From Vitellaria paradoxa (taxonomy: Eukaryota > Streptophyta > Magnoliopsida > Ericales > Sapotaceae), in the NCBI GenBank assembly GCA_019916065.1, contig CM034233.1, positions 51,522,447 to 51,586,446 of the forward strand: 64,000 nucleotides of DNA, in the 5' to 3' direction. Below are positions 22,526-34,316 of this stretch, piece by piece. The notes below the pieces were generated by a model. The model searched no databases and was not told where the DNA came from. It saw only the letters and a program-made list of their open reading frames with translations. Made by a program: the position numbers and the translations under genes. How positions within the stretch are numbered: position 1 is the first letter of the stretch; the number at the start of each line of letters is the position of its first letter.

Positions 22526-24229
22526 AAACCTTCCAAGCAATCAAAACTTAATCAGAACAAAGGCATGAACATGATGTAGTAGCTGAAATAAATAGGTACA
22601 TCAACAACAAAATGCATCATTGTTAATATACTAGCACCCATCAACATACTCAAGCAATGAATTCCACATCTTTAATCCAACAACAACAAGAAAAAGCCCA
22701 AGAACATCAAACACCTGACAATGGAGGAGGGAAAAAAAAAGAAAAGAGATAGGATAAAAAAGAAAAAGAAAGCAAAAGAAAATACAGAGAAAAACAGCAA
22801 GACAAAACTAAGAGGCACCAAGCATAATGAGAAACAATCTCGAGAGCTACCAACCCCAAACCAATCCTTAGCAGCGATATATCAACTCTCAATAATAAGG
22901 AAAGACCATTCAATCACAATCACATAGTTCACTTGCCCATAACAAATGTAGATCAATGTAATAGTGGGAACATAATTTGTAGCACAATTTTCACAAAAGC
23001 AATCAGCAAACAAAGCAAGCCCATATGTTGAATCAACGCACAAAAATATCAATAACCAATTGAAACCAACATTCATCAAGCATGCATATGCAGAGAGAAA
23101 GCAACAAGACAGCCGCTTATCACCTCATAGTTCATAAAAATCAGTCACCAAAATGTAGTATCAGTAGCAAAGAAACGAAGTAGCAAGACACTCCTCTAAT
23201 ATGCAGCTTGTAAATAGCAACCAAAGCCACTATCCCCAAACTGCAAATATGCCACCAACCTCTACAAATCCACCAAACAAAACATAGATCAACATCACCA
23301 TACAATTGACAATAAAACTACAAAAATTCCAAAAATTGAGTAAATAGCAATTTCAAAATTATCAAGCTTCAATGGCCAACTCCAAAAATAGCAGCCCACT
23401 CATCAAAAACAACAATTAGTAAAGCTGAACTCAACCACCATATCCTGCATTGTAAAACACCTAAACGTTTGCATTAAACCAAAGCAGCAAATCCATCTTG
23501 TGAAAGAGGTAAAAGAGTTATAACTAAACTGCTAACTTATAAAAGCAGCATAATGGACAAATTCATTAAATGTAGCCAAAAAACAACATGCTAATTCAAA
23601 ATAATTCAGTAACAGAAACTTTAAAAACAAGGAAAGAACACAAGCAAAATAACCACATGCATGAGCTTTTTTGAGAACAGGATTGGCATAATACAAAATT
23701 CATGTCGCATTCAAAAGTATGACACTAGCAGGTAACTATTTCAAAATAAATTTGGTGAACAAATTAAATATTATTATAAATAAGATAATTTCCAAAATAA
23801 TATTGCATCCTCAACATGTGCATATGAGTACACAAAGTATATTACTTGACAAAATTATTCCTCTTTCAGGTGGAGAAGAGTTCGTGTTAAGAGGTTCATT
23901 GTACGCATCAACTCATGTGAAACCATCAATGTGGTTCATTCCAACAGGCATCTATTAAATGAACAACCATTATTCTTCTTAGTCCTTGTTACGAAAACGC
24001 GCATCCTACCTGCACCACAACTATGTGGAAGCCCATAGTGCAGCACTAGAGACATACCTGGAGATAATAATAAATTAAAATGCAACAACATTTTATAGGT
24101 ACAAAAGTATCAAATTGTTTCATATCATAAAAGGTATACACAATAAGTATAAAGCATCAAATTGTATTATGTACATATACTGCACATAATTTATACAAAT
24201 AATAATAATATAAGACAAGTTTTAAATAA
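22526..24229. other. A/C-rich non-coding DNA, no gene seen
   Basis: This tract would have been continuous with the DNA left of 20152 before the solo LTR inserted. It is A/C-rich with many CAACA and ACCAA words. Open frames here are lysine-rich and have no recognisable motif. Its last part may hold the unrecognised end of the Harbinger element. Confidence 0.4.
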
Positions 24230-25525
24230 CTAAGTTCTTACGCTATTATAAATTTGGCGAGCTATGCGATCGTGCACTCTCGCCATTTCTCCAACTTGAA
24301 AGTTCAAAAGATCATGCTCAATTGGATTTTGAGAACTACTCCCTTGACCTCCACCTTGGCTTGAATCTTCAATAATTTGCACTTCATTATATGTTGCATT
24401 TAATTTGTCATCCTGATCATTCATTCGAATAAAATTGTGGACAGTACAACAAGCAATTGGGATATATCCTTGAGTGGTAAGTTCAAAAGGTGGCATAGCT
24501 TTCAAAATAGGAATTCATGTCTTCAAAATGCCAACACACTTTTCAATCACATTATACAATAAAGAATGCCGATAATTGAACAACTCCTTAATACTTGTGG
24601 GTCACTGTTCGCGCCCACGATAATCTTATAAGTGGTGTCGGTCCTCGCGATATGGTGTTAAAAATCCAGGAATGTTCATGTACCCTGAATCTATAACATA
24701 ATATTTTCCTTAGAGTAGTTTTGAAAATAAATTAGCTGAAAACAATCACTTAGAACATGTGAATTGTTAGCTGTTCTTTTCCACCCCATGTAAACAAATG
24801 TAAACCGCATGTCAAACGAACATACACACATGACATTCTGTGTAGGAATTGTTTGTTTACCATGATAAGTAGCTTGTTTTCTGGCTGGAACAACTACCGT
24901 AACATGAGTGCCATCTATTGTTTTAATACAGTTCTATTTACAAAAAAAAGTTATTAATTTTTAAAATTTGATGATCATTTAAAAACAAGTGTTAAAATAT
25001 GAACTATTATACTTTAAAAAAGGGTACCACATTGGGTTGTGTAAAATTTCTAGAGGCATGTCATCCATGTTGAGTGATACTATAATAACAACACCTAGTT
25101 TGCAAACTGTTTTCAAAACTTTATGAAAATATCTGGAAATTGTTTTTCCCAGAATATTGAAATCTCTCGACTACTATACGAATTCTTTCATTATAAGATA
25201 TGATGAGCAAAAAAATACCTACTTGCTCCTAAAGGGTCAAATAATGAGAATGGGCTAATAATCCATATGTTTGTACTTTTTCAAAAAAGTTATCAAACAC
25301 ATGTGGTCACATTCTAAATTGGTAATAACACCCATTCTTGTGGCTATTAATTAGCTCCAAGATATAATTGTGGCCTATTAATACTGAAGTTCTACATGGT
25401 TTATTTGCTATTTTTTTGAACATAATCATTGATCGCTAAGCCTATAACAAAATTAATGTTGTCATCATCTGAGTCATTGTCGTAAATATTTTCGAATCCT
25501 CCAATGTTCATTGTTAATAGGTTTA
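24230..25525 (-). pseudogene. PIF/Harbinger transposase relic
   Basis: The minus strand encodes successive parts of a DDE_4-type (ALP1-like) transposase. From high to low coordinates: an acidic N-terminus near 25520; IDGTHVTVVVPA and TQNVMCVCSFDMRFTFV near 24930-24800, holding the first Asp region; VIDSGYMNIPGFLTPYR near 24700, holding a second Asp; NYRHSLLYNVIEKCVGILK near 24560; then a continuous 91-codon end (24505-24230) with IPIACCTVHNFIRMND. At least three in-frame stops lie between 24505 and 24720, so it is inactive. In life such a protein cuts and pastes the element with help from a Myb/SANT-like partner, whose relic lies at 26386-27092. Assignment is by recognised motifs. Confidence 0.8.
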
Positions 25526-25563
25526 TAATCAATTGGATTACCAAAAAAAATCATTAACAAAAA

Positions 25564-25629
25564 CTACACATGTTCTATATAGAAAAAAAAAAAGAAAAGA
25601 AAAAAGCTGCACATGTTCTATGCAAAAAA

Positions 25630-25668
<39 letters not shown>

Positions 25669-25880
25669 ACTACACATGTTCTGTGCCAAAAAAAAAAAAA
25701 ATTGAACTGCACATTTTCTATGCTAAACAAAAAACTACACATGTTCTATGAAAAAAATTACACATATTCTATGCACAAAAAAAAAAAAAAAAAAAAAAAA
25801 ACATAACAGTCTTCACATGTTCTATGCTAAAAAAATAATAAAATAAAATAAAACTGCACATGTCCTATGCTTTAAAAAAA
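25564..25880. repeat. Degenerate minisatellite: CACATGTTCTATGC plus A tracts, about 8 units
   Basis: The core CACATGTTCTATGC or a close variant appears at about 25567, 25610, 25672, 25708, 25736, 25761, 25816 and 25857, always followed by a variable run of A, sometimes with G interruptions. Unit spacing varies because the A tracts vary in length. Lysine-rich open frames across it are artefacts of the repeat. Confidence 0.85.
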
Positions 25881-26385
25881 AATTGCTTTAAATGCATGAC
25901 CAACAAATATATATAATAAAAAGACAATCACTAGGAATAAAATACATAAAATCCATATAGTAATCAACATTTCAATCCAAACATTACAATTACAAAATAT
26001 AAAAACAAAATAGTCAGTAAGAAAACATAGAAAAACATAACATCAAATACAATCCATCAATTCTTGCAATAAAAAACATGACAGTATTCATACTAGAAAA
26101 CACTACAATTCTGTAGATTCATGATCCATTCTCTCTTCTTGTGATCGGAAATTTCTAAGAACATTTCCTAACAAATGACGTCATCACGTAGCAATTTCAT
26201 AGCTTTTGCATATGTTGGTTCATCAATGTCCTCTAGAGAGTTCAAGGTAGCTAGATATTCTTTTAAATGCAGACGTGACTCATCAGGCTTCAACACTCCT
26301 AGTTGGACACCCATTTTCCGACAATTTCATTTCCATCAATTGCACCTTTCTTGCATTGGTTTCAGCCATTATGTTTAGAGCGGCA
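25881..26385. other. Non-coding interior of the Harbinger element
   Basis: Sequence between the transposase relic and the Myb/SANT-like relic. No domain is recognised. The part near 26170-26380 may be the decayed C-terminal end of the Myb-like ORF. Confidence 0.35.
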
Positions 26386-27092
26386 CTAAGTGTGGCACCA
26401 TAACTCTCTTTCTGACACATTTTTTTTAGGGCTTCTCATTAATCTTATCAATCTCCACAGTCTTGTCTTAGTGGGAGGGTCACTTGTACTATCACTACTA
26501 TCACTAGAGGAAGGTGGATTCGTAGAAGGGTGAGCGCAATCACCAATTGCGGATGTGTCCCAAAATATACACATCAGCTTTGCATGGTAAAGTAATTTTT
26601 TTTTAAAGTCTTTTGGCAAAATTATTTACCCATATGACATTTAAAAAGAAATACTATTAACTTTGTCAAAATAAAGGTTTATATAACTTAATATTGGAAA
26701 GAAAGAATAATAAAAAAAATTGAAACTACCTTGAAAAGTCTCTCCTGCATTTCATTTGAAATTGTGACAGTATTCATGATAGGATCCCATTCAACACTAG
26801 TTTGTTTCAGAAGTTAATTGAAACTCATTGAACATGATCCATAGTTGGTTGTACTTTAGTGCAACCGACCACTAGTATAAGCGTAACTAGTTTTAGCTAC
26901 TGTTTGCTCTCTCAAGTGGGTCCATGCTTGTTTGGTGAATGTTCCTGTTTGCCTATTTTCTTTTTTCAACTCCTCATCCATCAAGATAACGAAAATCTTT
27001 TCATTCTTTTTTGGCCATGGTCCAACCTATTTTCATCATTTTCATGAACATCAAGTGCTATAACATCATCTTCCTCAACGCTCACTACTTTA
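26386..27092 (-). pseudogene. Harbinger Myb/SANT-like second ORF relic, cut by the Copia element
   Basis: On the minus strand the order is: a segment with TFTKQAWTHLRE near 26930, like the first helix region of plant Myb/SANT-like DNA-binding proteins; then VEWDPIMNTVT near 26795; then a 77-codon frame (26619-26386) with HAKLMCIFWDTSA followed by a Ser/Asp-rich tract. This order is that of the accessory ORF of plant PIF/Harbinger elements. Several stops and frame changes break it. Its upstream end is interrupted at 27092 by the Copia 5' LTR. Any continuation would lie beyond 35125, where I do not recognise it. Confidence 0.65.
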
Positions 27093-27818
27093 TGTTGGAA
27101 CTAAGTGTATTTTTAAAACAATGTGTTTGTCCCACATTGAAAAAACATGAAAGTTTGTCTACCTTATAAGTCATTGCACCTTAGTGGGCTTGTGAATGTG
27201 GCTAGACCTAAGGGGAGGTCTCGCGTGGCTTGAGCATTGGGCCAAGGCTCACACCACCAAAAGGAGCCTCGCGTATATGCGAAAAATTCCCACGTTTTGC
27301 AAACCTTCCTTTTTGATTTGTACCGTTATAGAAAATGGTATAAAAACGTATTTGGTTTAAAACAGAAATTATTTTCCTGTATAAAACGTATGCTTAAATA
27401 ATCTGTTTTAATTCTTTCGTTTTCAAAACTTAGCAGTTACACGCTCCTCTTTTTTGTGTATATATACAGAACTATGTAACTGCTTTTAGATACAGAAAAT
27501 TCAACTTTTCTTCCTCTGTTTTTATCTGCTTTTCCCGAGTTCGAGCAAGAAGCCGAAATTGTGTCTTGTTGTCGACTTTCTTCCGTGCAAAGAAAGTCGA
27601 AACAGAAGTGTCATTTTGGGCTGTTTTATCCTGAAGACGGCATGGTGTTGTTTGAACTGCTTGCACATTCTGGGCAGAGCCGCGAAACGTCTTAAAGAGA
27701 GCGGCTTAGTCCGCGACTCAACCCAAAAACACACACAGCAATTAGTTTGGTAATCTGTTATTTTCATAACCGACATTGAGGTAATATTGTTCTTGATTTT
27801 TCAGCTTTGGTTTCAACA
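27093..27818 (+). repeat. Copia 5' LTR
   Basis: 726 bp, TG...CA. Compared with the 3' LTR it lacks 78 bp after GGCCAAGGCTCA (near 27231), and there are scattered substitutions. A TATATATA-containing stretch near 27460 may be the promoter TATA region. Confidence 0.95.
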
Positions 27819-27841
27819 ATTTTAAGACGTCTCGTTCTGCC

Positions 27842-28711
27842 ATGGATTCTGAAAACAAGATTTTCTGTTGCCACCATTGATATTAACAAACCTTTTCGAT
27901 TTGAGGGTCTCCATTTTAAACGATGGAAACAAAAGATGTTTTTCTATCTTACAACTCAAAAGCTTGCTGATTATTGTGAGTCTATGAAACCTGCTATTGT
28001 TGACCTTCCCACTGATGAAAATGTTGAAGAAAATAAAAAAAATGGAAGCATGGGGATTTTTTATGCAAGAACTTCATTTTAAATGGATTAATTGATGAAC
28101 TTTATGATTACTATTCCAACTTTGACACTGCAAAAGAACTTTGGGAGGCTCTCCAGAAAAAGTATGATACTGAAGAGGCTGGAACTAAGAAATATGCTGT
28201 TAGTCGTTATCTGAAATTTGCTATGGTTGATGAAAAATCTGTGGTTTCCCAGGCACATGACTTACAGAAAATTGCACATGAAATTTTGTCTGAGGGTATG
28301 TCTTTTTGTGAACATTTCTAGGTTGCTGTCCTTATTGACAAACTACTTCTTAGTTGGAAGGACTTCAAAAGGGATCTCCGCCACAAGTCCAAAGAATTTT
28401 CTTTGGAAAGCTTAATAGTTTGTCTTCGTATTGAAAAGGAGGCTCGGAAACAAGATCAGAAGGATGAAGTTCTTTTTGTCTCAAACAAAAAGAAACACAG
28501 TTCAGCCATGCTTAAGCCAAATGGAAGGATCACAAAGCCAAATCAGAACCGAAAATTTTAGAATACTAAATCTAATCAGAATAAGAACCAACCCCCTTTA
28601 GGAGGCCAGGCTAGAGACACAGGAGTTGCTCAATTTTTGTGTTACAATTGTAATAAGCCTGGCCACATGGCAAGAAATTGCAGGAACCCCAAGCGTCGCT
28701 CTGCTACATAA
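27842..28711 (+). pseudogene. Copia gag relic (UBN2-type, zinc knuckle)
   Basis: The ATG at 27842 is shortly out of frame with the following KPFRFEGLHFKRW segment, so a frameshift lies near 27865. Further on are ELYDYYSNFDTAKELWEAL and, after another frame change, the gag body. Near the end, CYNCNKPGHMARNC (about 28641-28682) is a CX2CX4HX4C zinc knuckle. In-frame stops occur at 28319 (TAG), 28558 (TAG) and 28709 (TAA). Gag normally forms the cytoplasmic virus-like particle and the knuckle binds the element RNA. Here it is broken. Confidence 0.85.
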
Positions 28712-29910
28712 GCGAACTTGGTGGATGGAGAACCACTAGTGGCTATGATATCAGAGATTAATATGATAAGTGGTTCAGAAGGGTGGTGGATAGACACTGG
28801 TGCTTCTCGCTATGTCTGTCATGACCGTCTTTTGTTCAAGAGCTATTCTGAAACTGATGACAAGAAAGTGTTGTTGGGTGATTCCCACACCACTAAGGTT
28901 CTTGGTATTGGTGATGTGGACATCAAGTTTGCCTCTGGAAGGATTGTCACCTTAAAGGAAGTTCTTCACACTCTAGAAATTAGAAAGAATCTTGTGTCCA
29001 GCTACCTCTTTAATAAAGCCGGATTTACTCAAACACTTGGAGCAGATCAGTACACTCTCACCAAAAATGGCATGTTTGTTGGTAAAGGTTATGCTACTGA
29101 TGGAATGTTTAAGCTTAATGTTGACATAAATAAAATTGCTACTTCATCTTATATTGTTTGTTCTGTGAATGTTTGGCATACTAGGCTTTGTCACATTAAC
29201 AAGAAACTTATCAAAAACATGAGTAACTTAGGTTTTTTCCGAATTTCTCATTAAATGATTTTGAAAAATGTGAATATTGTAGCCAGGCCAAAATCACTAA
29301 GAAATCACATAAAACAGTCACTAAGGGAACAGACTTGCTTGATTTGATCCATATCAATATATGTGAATTAGATGGGGTTCTCACTAGAAATGCTCAACGA
29401 TATTTCATCACATTTATAGATGATCATTCGAACTTCACATTTGTATATTTGATGAAACATAAGAGTGAAGCTTTTGACATGTTTAAAATCTTTCTAAATG
29501 AAGTTGAAAACCAATTTCATAGAAAGATTAAGAGACTCCGTAGTGATAGAGGAACTGAGTATGATTCAAATGATTTTATTGATCTTTACAATTCTACTGG
29601 TATTATTCATGAAAAGACTGCTCCTTACTCACTTGAAATGAATGGAAAAGCAGAACGTAAAAATAGAACATTGACTGAACTTGTAGTTGCCATCATGCTT
29701 AGTTCAGGTGCAGCTTCACATTGGTGGGGTAAAATTTTATTAATTGTATGTTATGTGCTGAATAGAGTTCCTAACTCTAAATCTTTGATTTCACCTTTTG
29801 AATTGTGGAAAAATAAAAAGCCCAATGAGTCTTATTTTAAAGTTTGGGGTTGTTTAGCTTATGTTCATATTCTTGATCCAAAAAGGTCAAAACTTGCTAG
29901 TAGAGCTTAA
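28712..29910 (+). pseudogene. Copia protease and integrase relic
   Basis: The frame after 28712 has WWIDTGASRYVC, the aspartic protease active-site region (DTG). HTRLCHI and CEYC near 29175-29282 form the HHCC zinc-binding end of integrase, split by a TAA near 29252. The integrase core follows (29335-29910) with FIDDHSNF, RSDRGTEY and GKAERKNRT, which carry the D, D and E catalytic residues. A TAA at 29908-29910 then breaks the frame before ECVFIGY, the usual next segment. Confidence 0.9.
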
Positions 29911-30029
29911 GAATGTGTATTTATTGGTTATGCTGTAAATAGTAAAGCATACAGTTTTTTGATATTAATAATACAGTCATTGTTAAATCTATTGATGCTG
30001 ATTTTTTTGAAGACAAATTTCATTTTAAA

Positions 30030-31060
30030 TTGAGATATAGTGGGGGCACTGAATCTAGTAGTAGGATACCTAGATTAGAAGAACCTAGAAACATGAGCTC
30101 TAGGAACACTGATATTGAACTAAGAAGAAGCAAGAGAGCTCGCATTGCGAAGGACTTTGGTCCTGATTTTGCATTTTCTTTAGAAGGAGACCCCACTTCT
30201 GTACAAGAGGCCTTAACTTCCCCAGATGCTGAATTTTGGCAAGAAGCTATAAATGATGAAATGGATTCTTTAGAGTCCAATAAAACTTGGGAACTAGTGG
30301 ATTTACCACTAGGTTGTAAAGCTGTTGGTTGTAAATGGATTCTTAAAAGGAAATTGAAACCAGATGGCACTATAGATAAATTTAAGGCTAGACTTGTAGC
30401 CAAGGGATATAGACAAAGGGAGAATATAGATTTTTTCGATACATATTCTCCTGTGACCAGAATTACTTCCATTCGAGTTTTGATTGCCATAGCTGCTATT
30501 CATAACTTAGTTATTCACCAGATGGATGTTAAAAATGCCTTTTTGATTGGTGACCTAGAAAAAGAGATTTACATGGATCAACTCGAGGGTTTTGTTGTCC
30601 ATGGCTAAGAACACAAAGTGTGTAAGTTAATTAAATCTCTTTATGGCCTTAAACAAGCCCCTAAGCAGTGGCATGAAAAATTTGATAACCTTGTTTTATC
30701 AAATGGCTTTAAGATTAACGAAAGTGACAAATGTATATACTACAAGTTTGATAATTCAGTATGTACATTAATATGCTTGTATGTCGATGACCTGCTAATA
30801 TTTGGTTCTAGTTTATCTGTTGTTAATGATACCAAATCTTTACTAAGCAAAAATTTCGACATGAAAGATTTAGGAGAAGCCAATGTTATTCTGGGCATTA
30901 AAATTACTAGGTCTAAAAATGGAATTTCTCTAGATCAGTCTCATTACATTGAAAAGATCTTACAGAAATATAATTATTTTGACTGTAAACCTGCTTGCAC
31001 ACCTTTTGATCCTAGCATTAAATTATTTAAGAACACTGGAGACAGTGTTAAACAATCTGA
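30030..31060 (+). pseudogene. Copia reverse transcriptase relic, 5' part
   Basis: The frame 30030-30608 contains WKWILKRK-like and ARLVAKGYRQR motifs and VIHQMDVKNAFL of the RT palm. A TAA at 30606 interrupts it, and 30618 onward continues with IKSLYGLKQAPKQWH and the catalytic YVDDLLIFG. It ends at QSEY (31060), where the CACTA-like element begins. The domain resumes at 33105. Confidence 0.9.
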
Positions 31061-31457
31061 ATATACTACTACAAAAATGCATAAACATCACAATTTTTAA
31101 GCGTGATGTTTCACTTTTTATCTCAGTCACAAAAGCGTGATTGATCCAGGTGAGATTGTAAGTCACTTCTTTTTTATCACAGTTTACAACCGTGATCGAA
31201 AACTTACAACAATCACACACTAAAAGCGTGATCTTTATTGTAAAAACTGAGATGAAAAGAAATCTCGTGTGATCTTTTATGTATTTTGATCTCACTTTTT
31301 TTGAAAAATCGTGATCAAATATAAACAAATAATCACGCTGAAAAAATGGATTAATTTTAAAAATAATAAAAATCCACATGGCAACCTATTATCAGGTCAT
31401 CATAGCACCGTTTACCACCTTATCATTATAGCAACCTTATATATTTCATATTTTTTT

Positions 31458-31528
31458 GTTGCTGCTGAGAATCGAACCCCTGCCATTCATTTGGAAGTTA
31501 GTGTAGTTGACCACTAGTCCAACCTATC
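31458..31528 (-). other. tRNA-like relic with A-box and B-box-like motifs
   Basis: On the minus strand GGACTAGTGG (31520-31511) resembles a pol III A box and GGTTCGATTC (31478-31469) is an exact-looking B box, at about tRNA spacing. The 71-bp unit does not fold into an obviously good tRNA by eye, so this is a relic or tRNA-derived head and not a called tRNA gene. Confidence 0.4.
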
Positions 31529-32158
31529 ATTTATATATACATTTTGCATATTAATATATATAAACAAAATTTTATCACTTTAGGGGTTACTAAAAGTAAT
31601 AAAATTATATTATTTTAAGTTTTTACAATAATTTATTATGACTTTTGTCAACCAATTAGTAATTAAAAGTTACATTTTTCCTGATCAATTGATCGGAAAA
31701 AAATGATAAAAAATTTACTTTTATTTAATTATTTTAACTTTTTGCAACAACTTGAAATCGTAAGTAATATACAGAACAATGTGAATACTTAATAAATAAT
31801 TTATGAATATCTATTATATTTAATTAAAAATAATCTCAAATCTTTTTCTTATTTTCCTTTACTCTTTGTGTATAGCATATATTTAATCATAACTCACTAT
31901 TTATAATATATTTTTCTTCATTTTGTATTATATTTTTAAAAGTAATTAGGCCGCGTTTAGTTTTAGTTCTAGAAAATTATTGTTCAAAACAAAATTTTTG
32001 AAAACTATTTTAAAAATTGATTTGTAATACAAAAAATATTTTCAATGATTATATTCAAAAATTAGTTCTAAAAAAACAAAAAAAATGAAAATTTTTATTA
32101 TTTTTATTTCTAAATTTTTATCACTTCCAACAAAATATAAAATAATGTCACTTTTAAT

Positions 32159-32648
32159 ATAAATAATATTAAAGATACACTAAATATTTATTAGATACTA
32201 AATATTTAATATTCAACTCGTTATATGTCATACAAATTATGAAAACTACTTCCATATATTTACTGAAAAAATAATAATTATATATTTAGCGTTATTTAAA
32301 TTTGATTTAGTAAATTTAGTTTTAACATTAATTTAAAATTTTTTTGTTTATTGATCTATGATTATAGTTTTTATATCATATTTAATTAATTAAAATTAAT
32401 AAATATAAATAATATTAAGGATAAACTAAATATTTATTAGATATTAAATATTTAATATTCACCTTGTTATAAGTTATACAAATTATTAAAACTACTTCCA
32501 TATATTTACTGAAAAAATAATAATCATATATTTAGCGTTATTTAAATTTGATTCGGTAAATTTAGTTTTAACATTAATTTAAAATTTTTTTGTTTATTGA
32601 TCTATGATTATAGTTTTTATATCATATTCAATTAATTAAAATTAATAA
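32159..32648. repeat. 245-bp tandem duplication inside the CACTA-like element
   Basis: Copy one (about 32159-32403) and copy two (about 32404-32648) share nearly all their sequence, including CTACTTCCATATATTTACTG and TTGATCTATGATTATAG. They differ by scattered substitutions. Confidence 0.85.
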
Positions 32649-32784
32649 ATGTTACAATAAAGTTTACAAAATCTAATTTAAATCATATAAGATGATAAAC
32701 AAAATTATTTCAGAGAGATATAAAGAAAAAAATAACAATATTTTCTCTCGTTCTTTTAATTATCTCGCTTTTTTTAAGATATAA

Positions 32785-32935
32785 TTTTACTCACTTTTTG
32801 ATCTCAGTTTTTTTTAGAAATGTTTTCACTAATCTTTTATCTCAGTTTTTTCTAGAGATAGTTTTCACTAATTTTTTATCTTAGTTTTTTGTTGAGATGG
32901 TTTCCACTGATCTTTTATCTCGTTTTAAATACAAT
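32785..32935. repeat. Subterminal repeat array of the CACTA-like element
   Basis: A roughly 36-50 bp unit with core CACTNATCTTTTATCTCAG followed by a T run recurs about four times before the right terminus. Inverted counterparts lie in the left 300 bp. Confidence 0.65.
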
Positions 32936-33104
32936 CACGGTTTTAACAAAAATGAGATAAAAAATATTAAAAGTAACTTTTTATCTCAGTTTTTTAATTA
33001 GACTGAGATAAAAAGTTTAACTCACAAATCTTTATCACGCTTTTTCTAAAACCGTGATCTTTATGAATTTCTTAGTGTGATCTTTATCAATTATTGTAGT
33101 AGTG

Positions 33105-33777
33105 ATATGCAAGTATTATTGGTAGTCTTCGATATGCTACTGATTGTACAAGACCAGATATTGCATATGCTGTGGGTGTGTTATGCAGGTTCACAAGTCG
33201 ACCTAGTGTGGAGCATTGGCATGCAATTGAAAGGGTAATGCGGTATCTAAATAGAACCATTAATCATGGCATACATTATTTGACATATCCTGCTGTATTA
33301 GAAGGATATAGCGATGCCGATTGGAATACCCTATCAGATGACTCCAAAGCAACTGGTGGGTATGTGTTCAATATTGCAGGTGGAGCAGTTTCTTGGAAAT
33401 CTAAGAAACAAACGATCTTAGCACAATCCACTATGGAGTTTGAAATGATAGCACTAGCATGGGCTTGTGAAGAGGCAGCATGGTTGAGAAACCTCCTGTT
33501 AAAGATTCCTTTATGGGAAAAATCGATACTAGCCATACTAATCCATTGTGATAGTACCGCGGCTATTACTAAAGTTTAGAACCATTATTTTAACGGCAAA
33601 AGACGACAAATACGTCGTAAGCACAACACAGTTAGAGTATTGCTCACTATTGGGGCTGTCAGAGTGGATTATGTACGGACAAATGAGAACCTAGCTGATC
33701 CTTTGACGAAAGGACTAGCACGGGAAAAGGTGTGGAACACCTCAAAAGGGATGGGACTAAAGCCCATTGAGAAATGA
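33105..33777 (+). pseudogene. Copia reverse transcriptase end and RNase H relic
   Basis: Starting with the second half of the interrupted codon context, the frame reads ASIIGSLRYAT, then GYSDADWNT and AGGAVSWKSKKQ of RNase H, then a TAG at 33578. Translation past it gives NGKRRQIRRKH and ADPLTKGLA, the usual Copia pol C-terminus, closing near 33777. Confidence 0.9.
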
Positions 33778-34316
33778 GTCACTTGTGATAGATACCCAAC
33801 CTATGGACTGGAGATCCCAAGAAATAGGTTCTAAGGGAAAAACGAGTCACAAAGTGATATGTTAAGAATCATGCTATAAGAAGTATATCTCCAAGTCCAT
33901 CCCTAAGAAGCATGATATTTTGTTACGAAAGAGGTTGTGTTATTTTAACACTTAATGAGTTCTATAACTCTCTGTGGAGTGGAGTATCTAAACTACAGGA
34001 ATACTCTTGATAGACTCACCTATATGGATGTTGAAGTGTGGCCGCTTCTCGGGAGAATTGGGGCAAATTCTCTAGGTCATCCATGAAACTGGGATACATG
34101 CACATGGCCATAAAAGTGCTAGCTTTAAACATTCATAATAGTAGAGTTGTGTGTGTGGTGTATTCAGCATTAGAGTTCAAGACCACAAGTCACTCTAGCT
34201 TTTATCTGAAGCACTATTACTATGTAAAAGGTTCAAGTCACAAGACACCTTTTACTTATGCACAGCTTTATACCTTCTTGCTCGAATATTTTGTTTTAAA
34301 ATTACAAGTGGCGGAT
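33778..34316 (+). other. Copia 3' untranslated region
   Basis: Non-coding DNA between the end of pol and the 3' LTR. The last bases before the LTR, AAGTGGCGGAT, occupy the polypurine-tract position. A 96-codon open frame (34038-34328) runs into the LTR and has no recognised homology. Confidence 0.6.

Larger units (their letters stand above)
31064..33104. mobile_element. Non-autonomous CACTA-like (En/Spm) transposon inside Copia pol, TSD ATA
   Basis: The 2041-bp insert begins TACTACTACAAAAA and ends TTGTAGTAGTG. The reverse complement of the right end, CACTACTACAA, is a CACTA-type terminus, and the left first base appears mutated from C to T. ATA flanks it (31061-31063 and 33105-33107), the 3-bp duplication of this superfamily. 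Dropping the insert with one ATA copy restores the Copia codon register across the site. Subterminal GCGTGATC/AACCGTGATC and TTTTATCTCAGTTTT motifs recur in both end regions, as expected for transposase-binding arrays. No transposase frame is present. Internal features are listed separately. Confidence 0.85.

Noticed and set aside
22721..22927. Lysine-rich open frame
   Set aside because: Low-complexity A/G-rich DNA. No domain and opposite-strand frame is equally open.
25533..25806. Two lysine-rich open frames
   Set aside because: Produced by the A-tract minisatellite.
31458..31528. Functional tRNA gene
   Set aside because: Only A- and B-box-like motifs are convincing. By eye the stems are poor and the site is inside a transposon.
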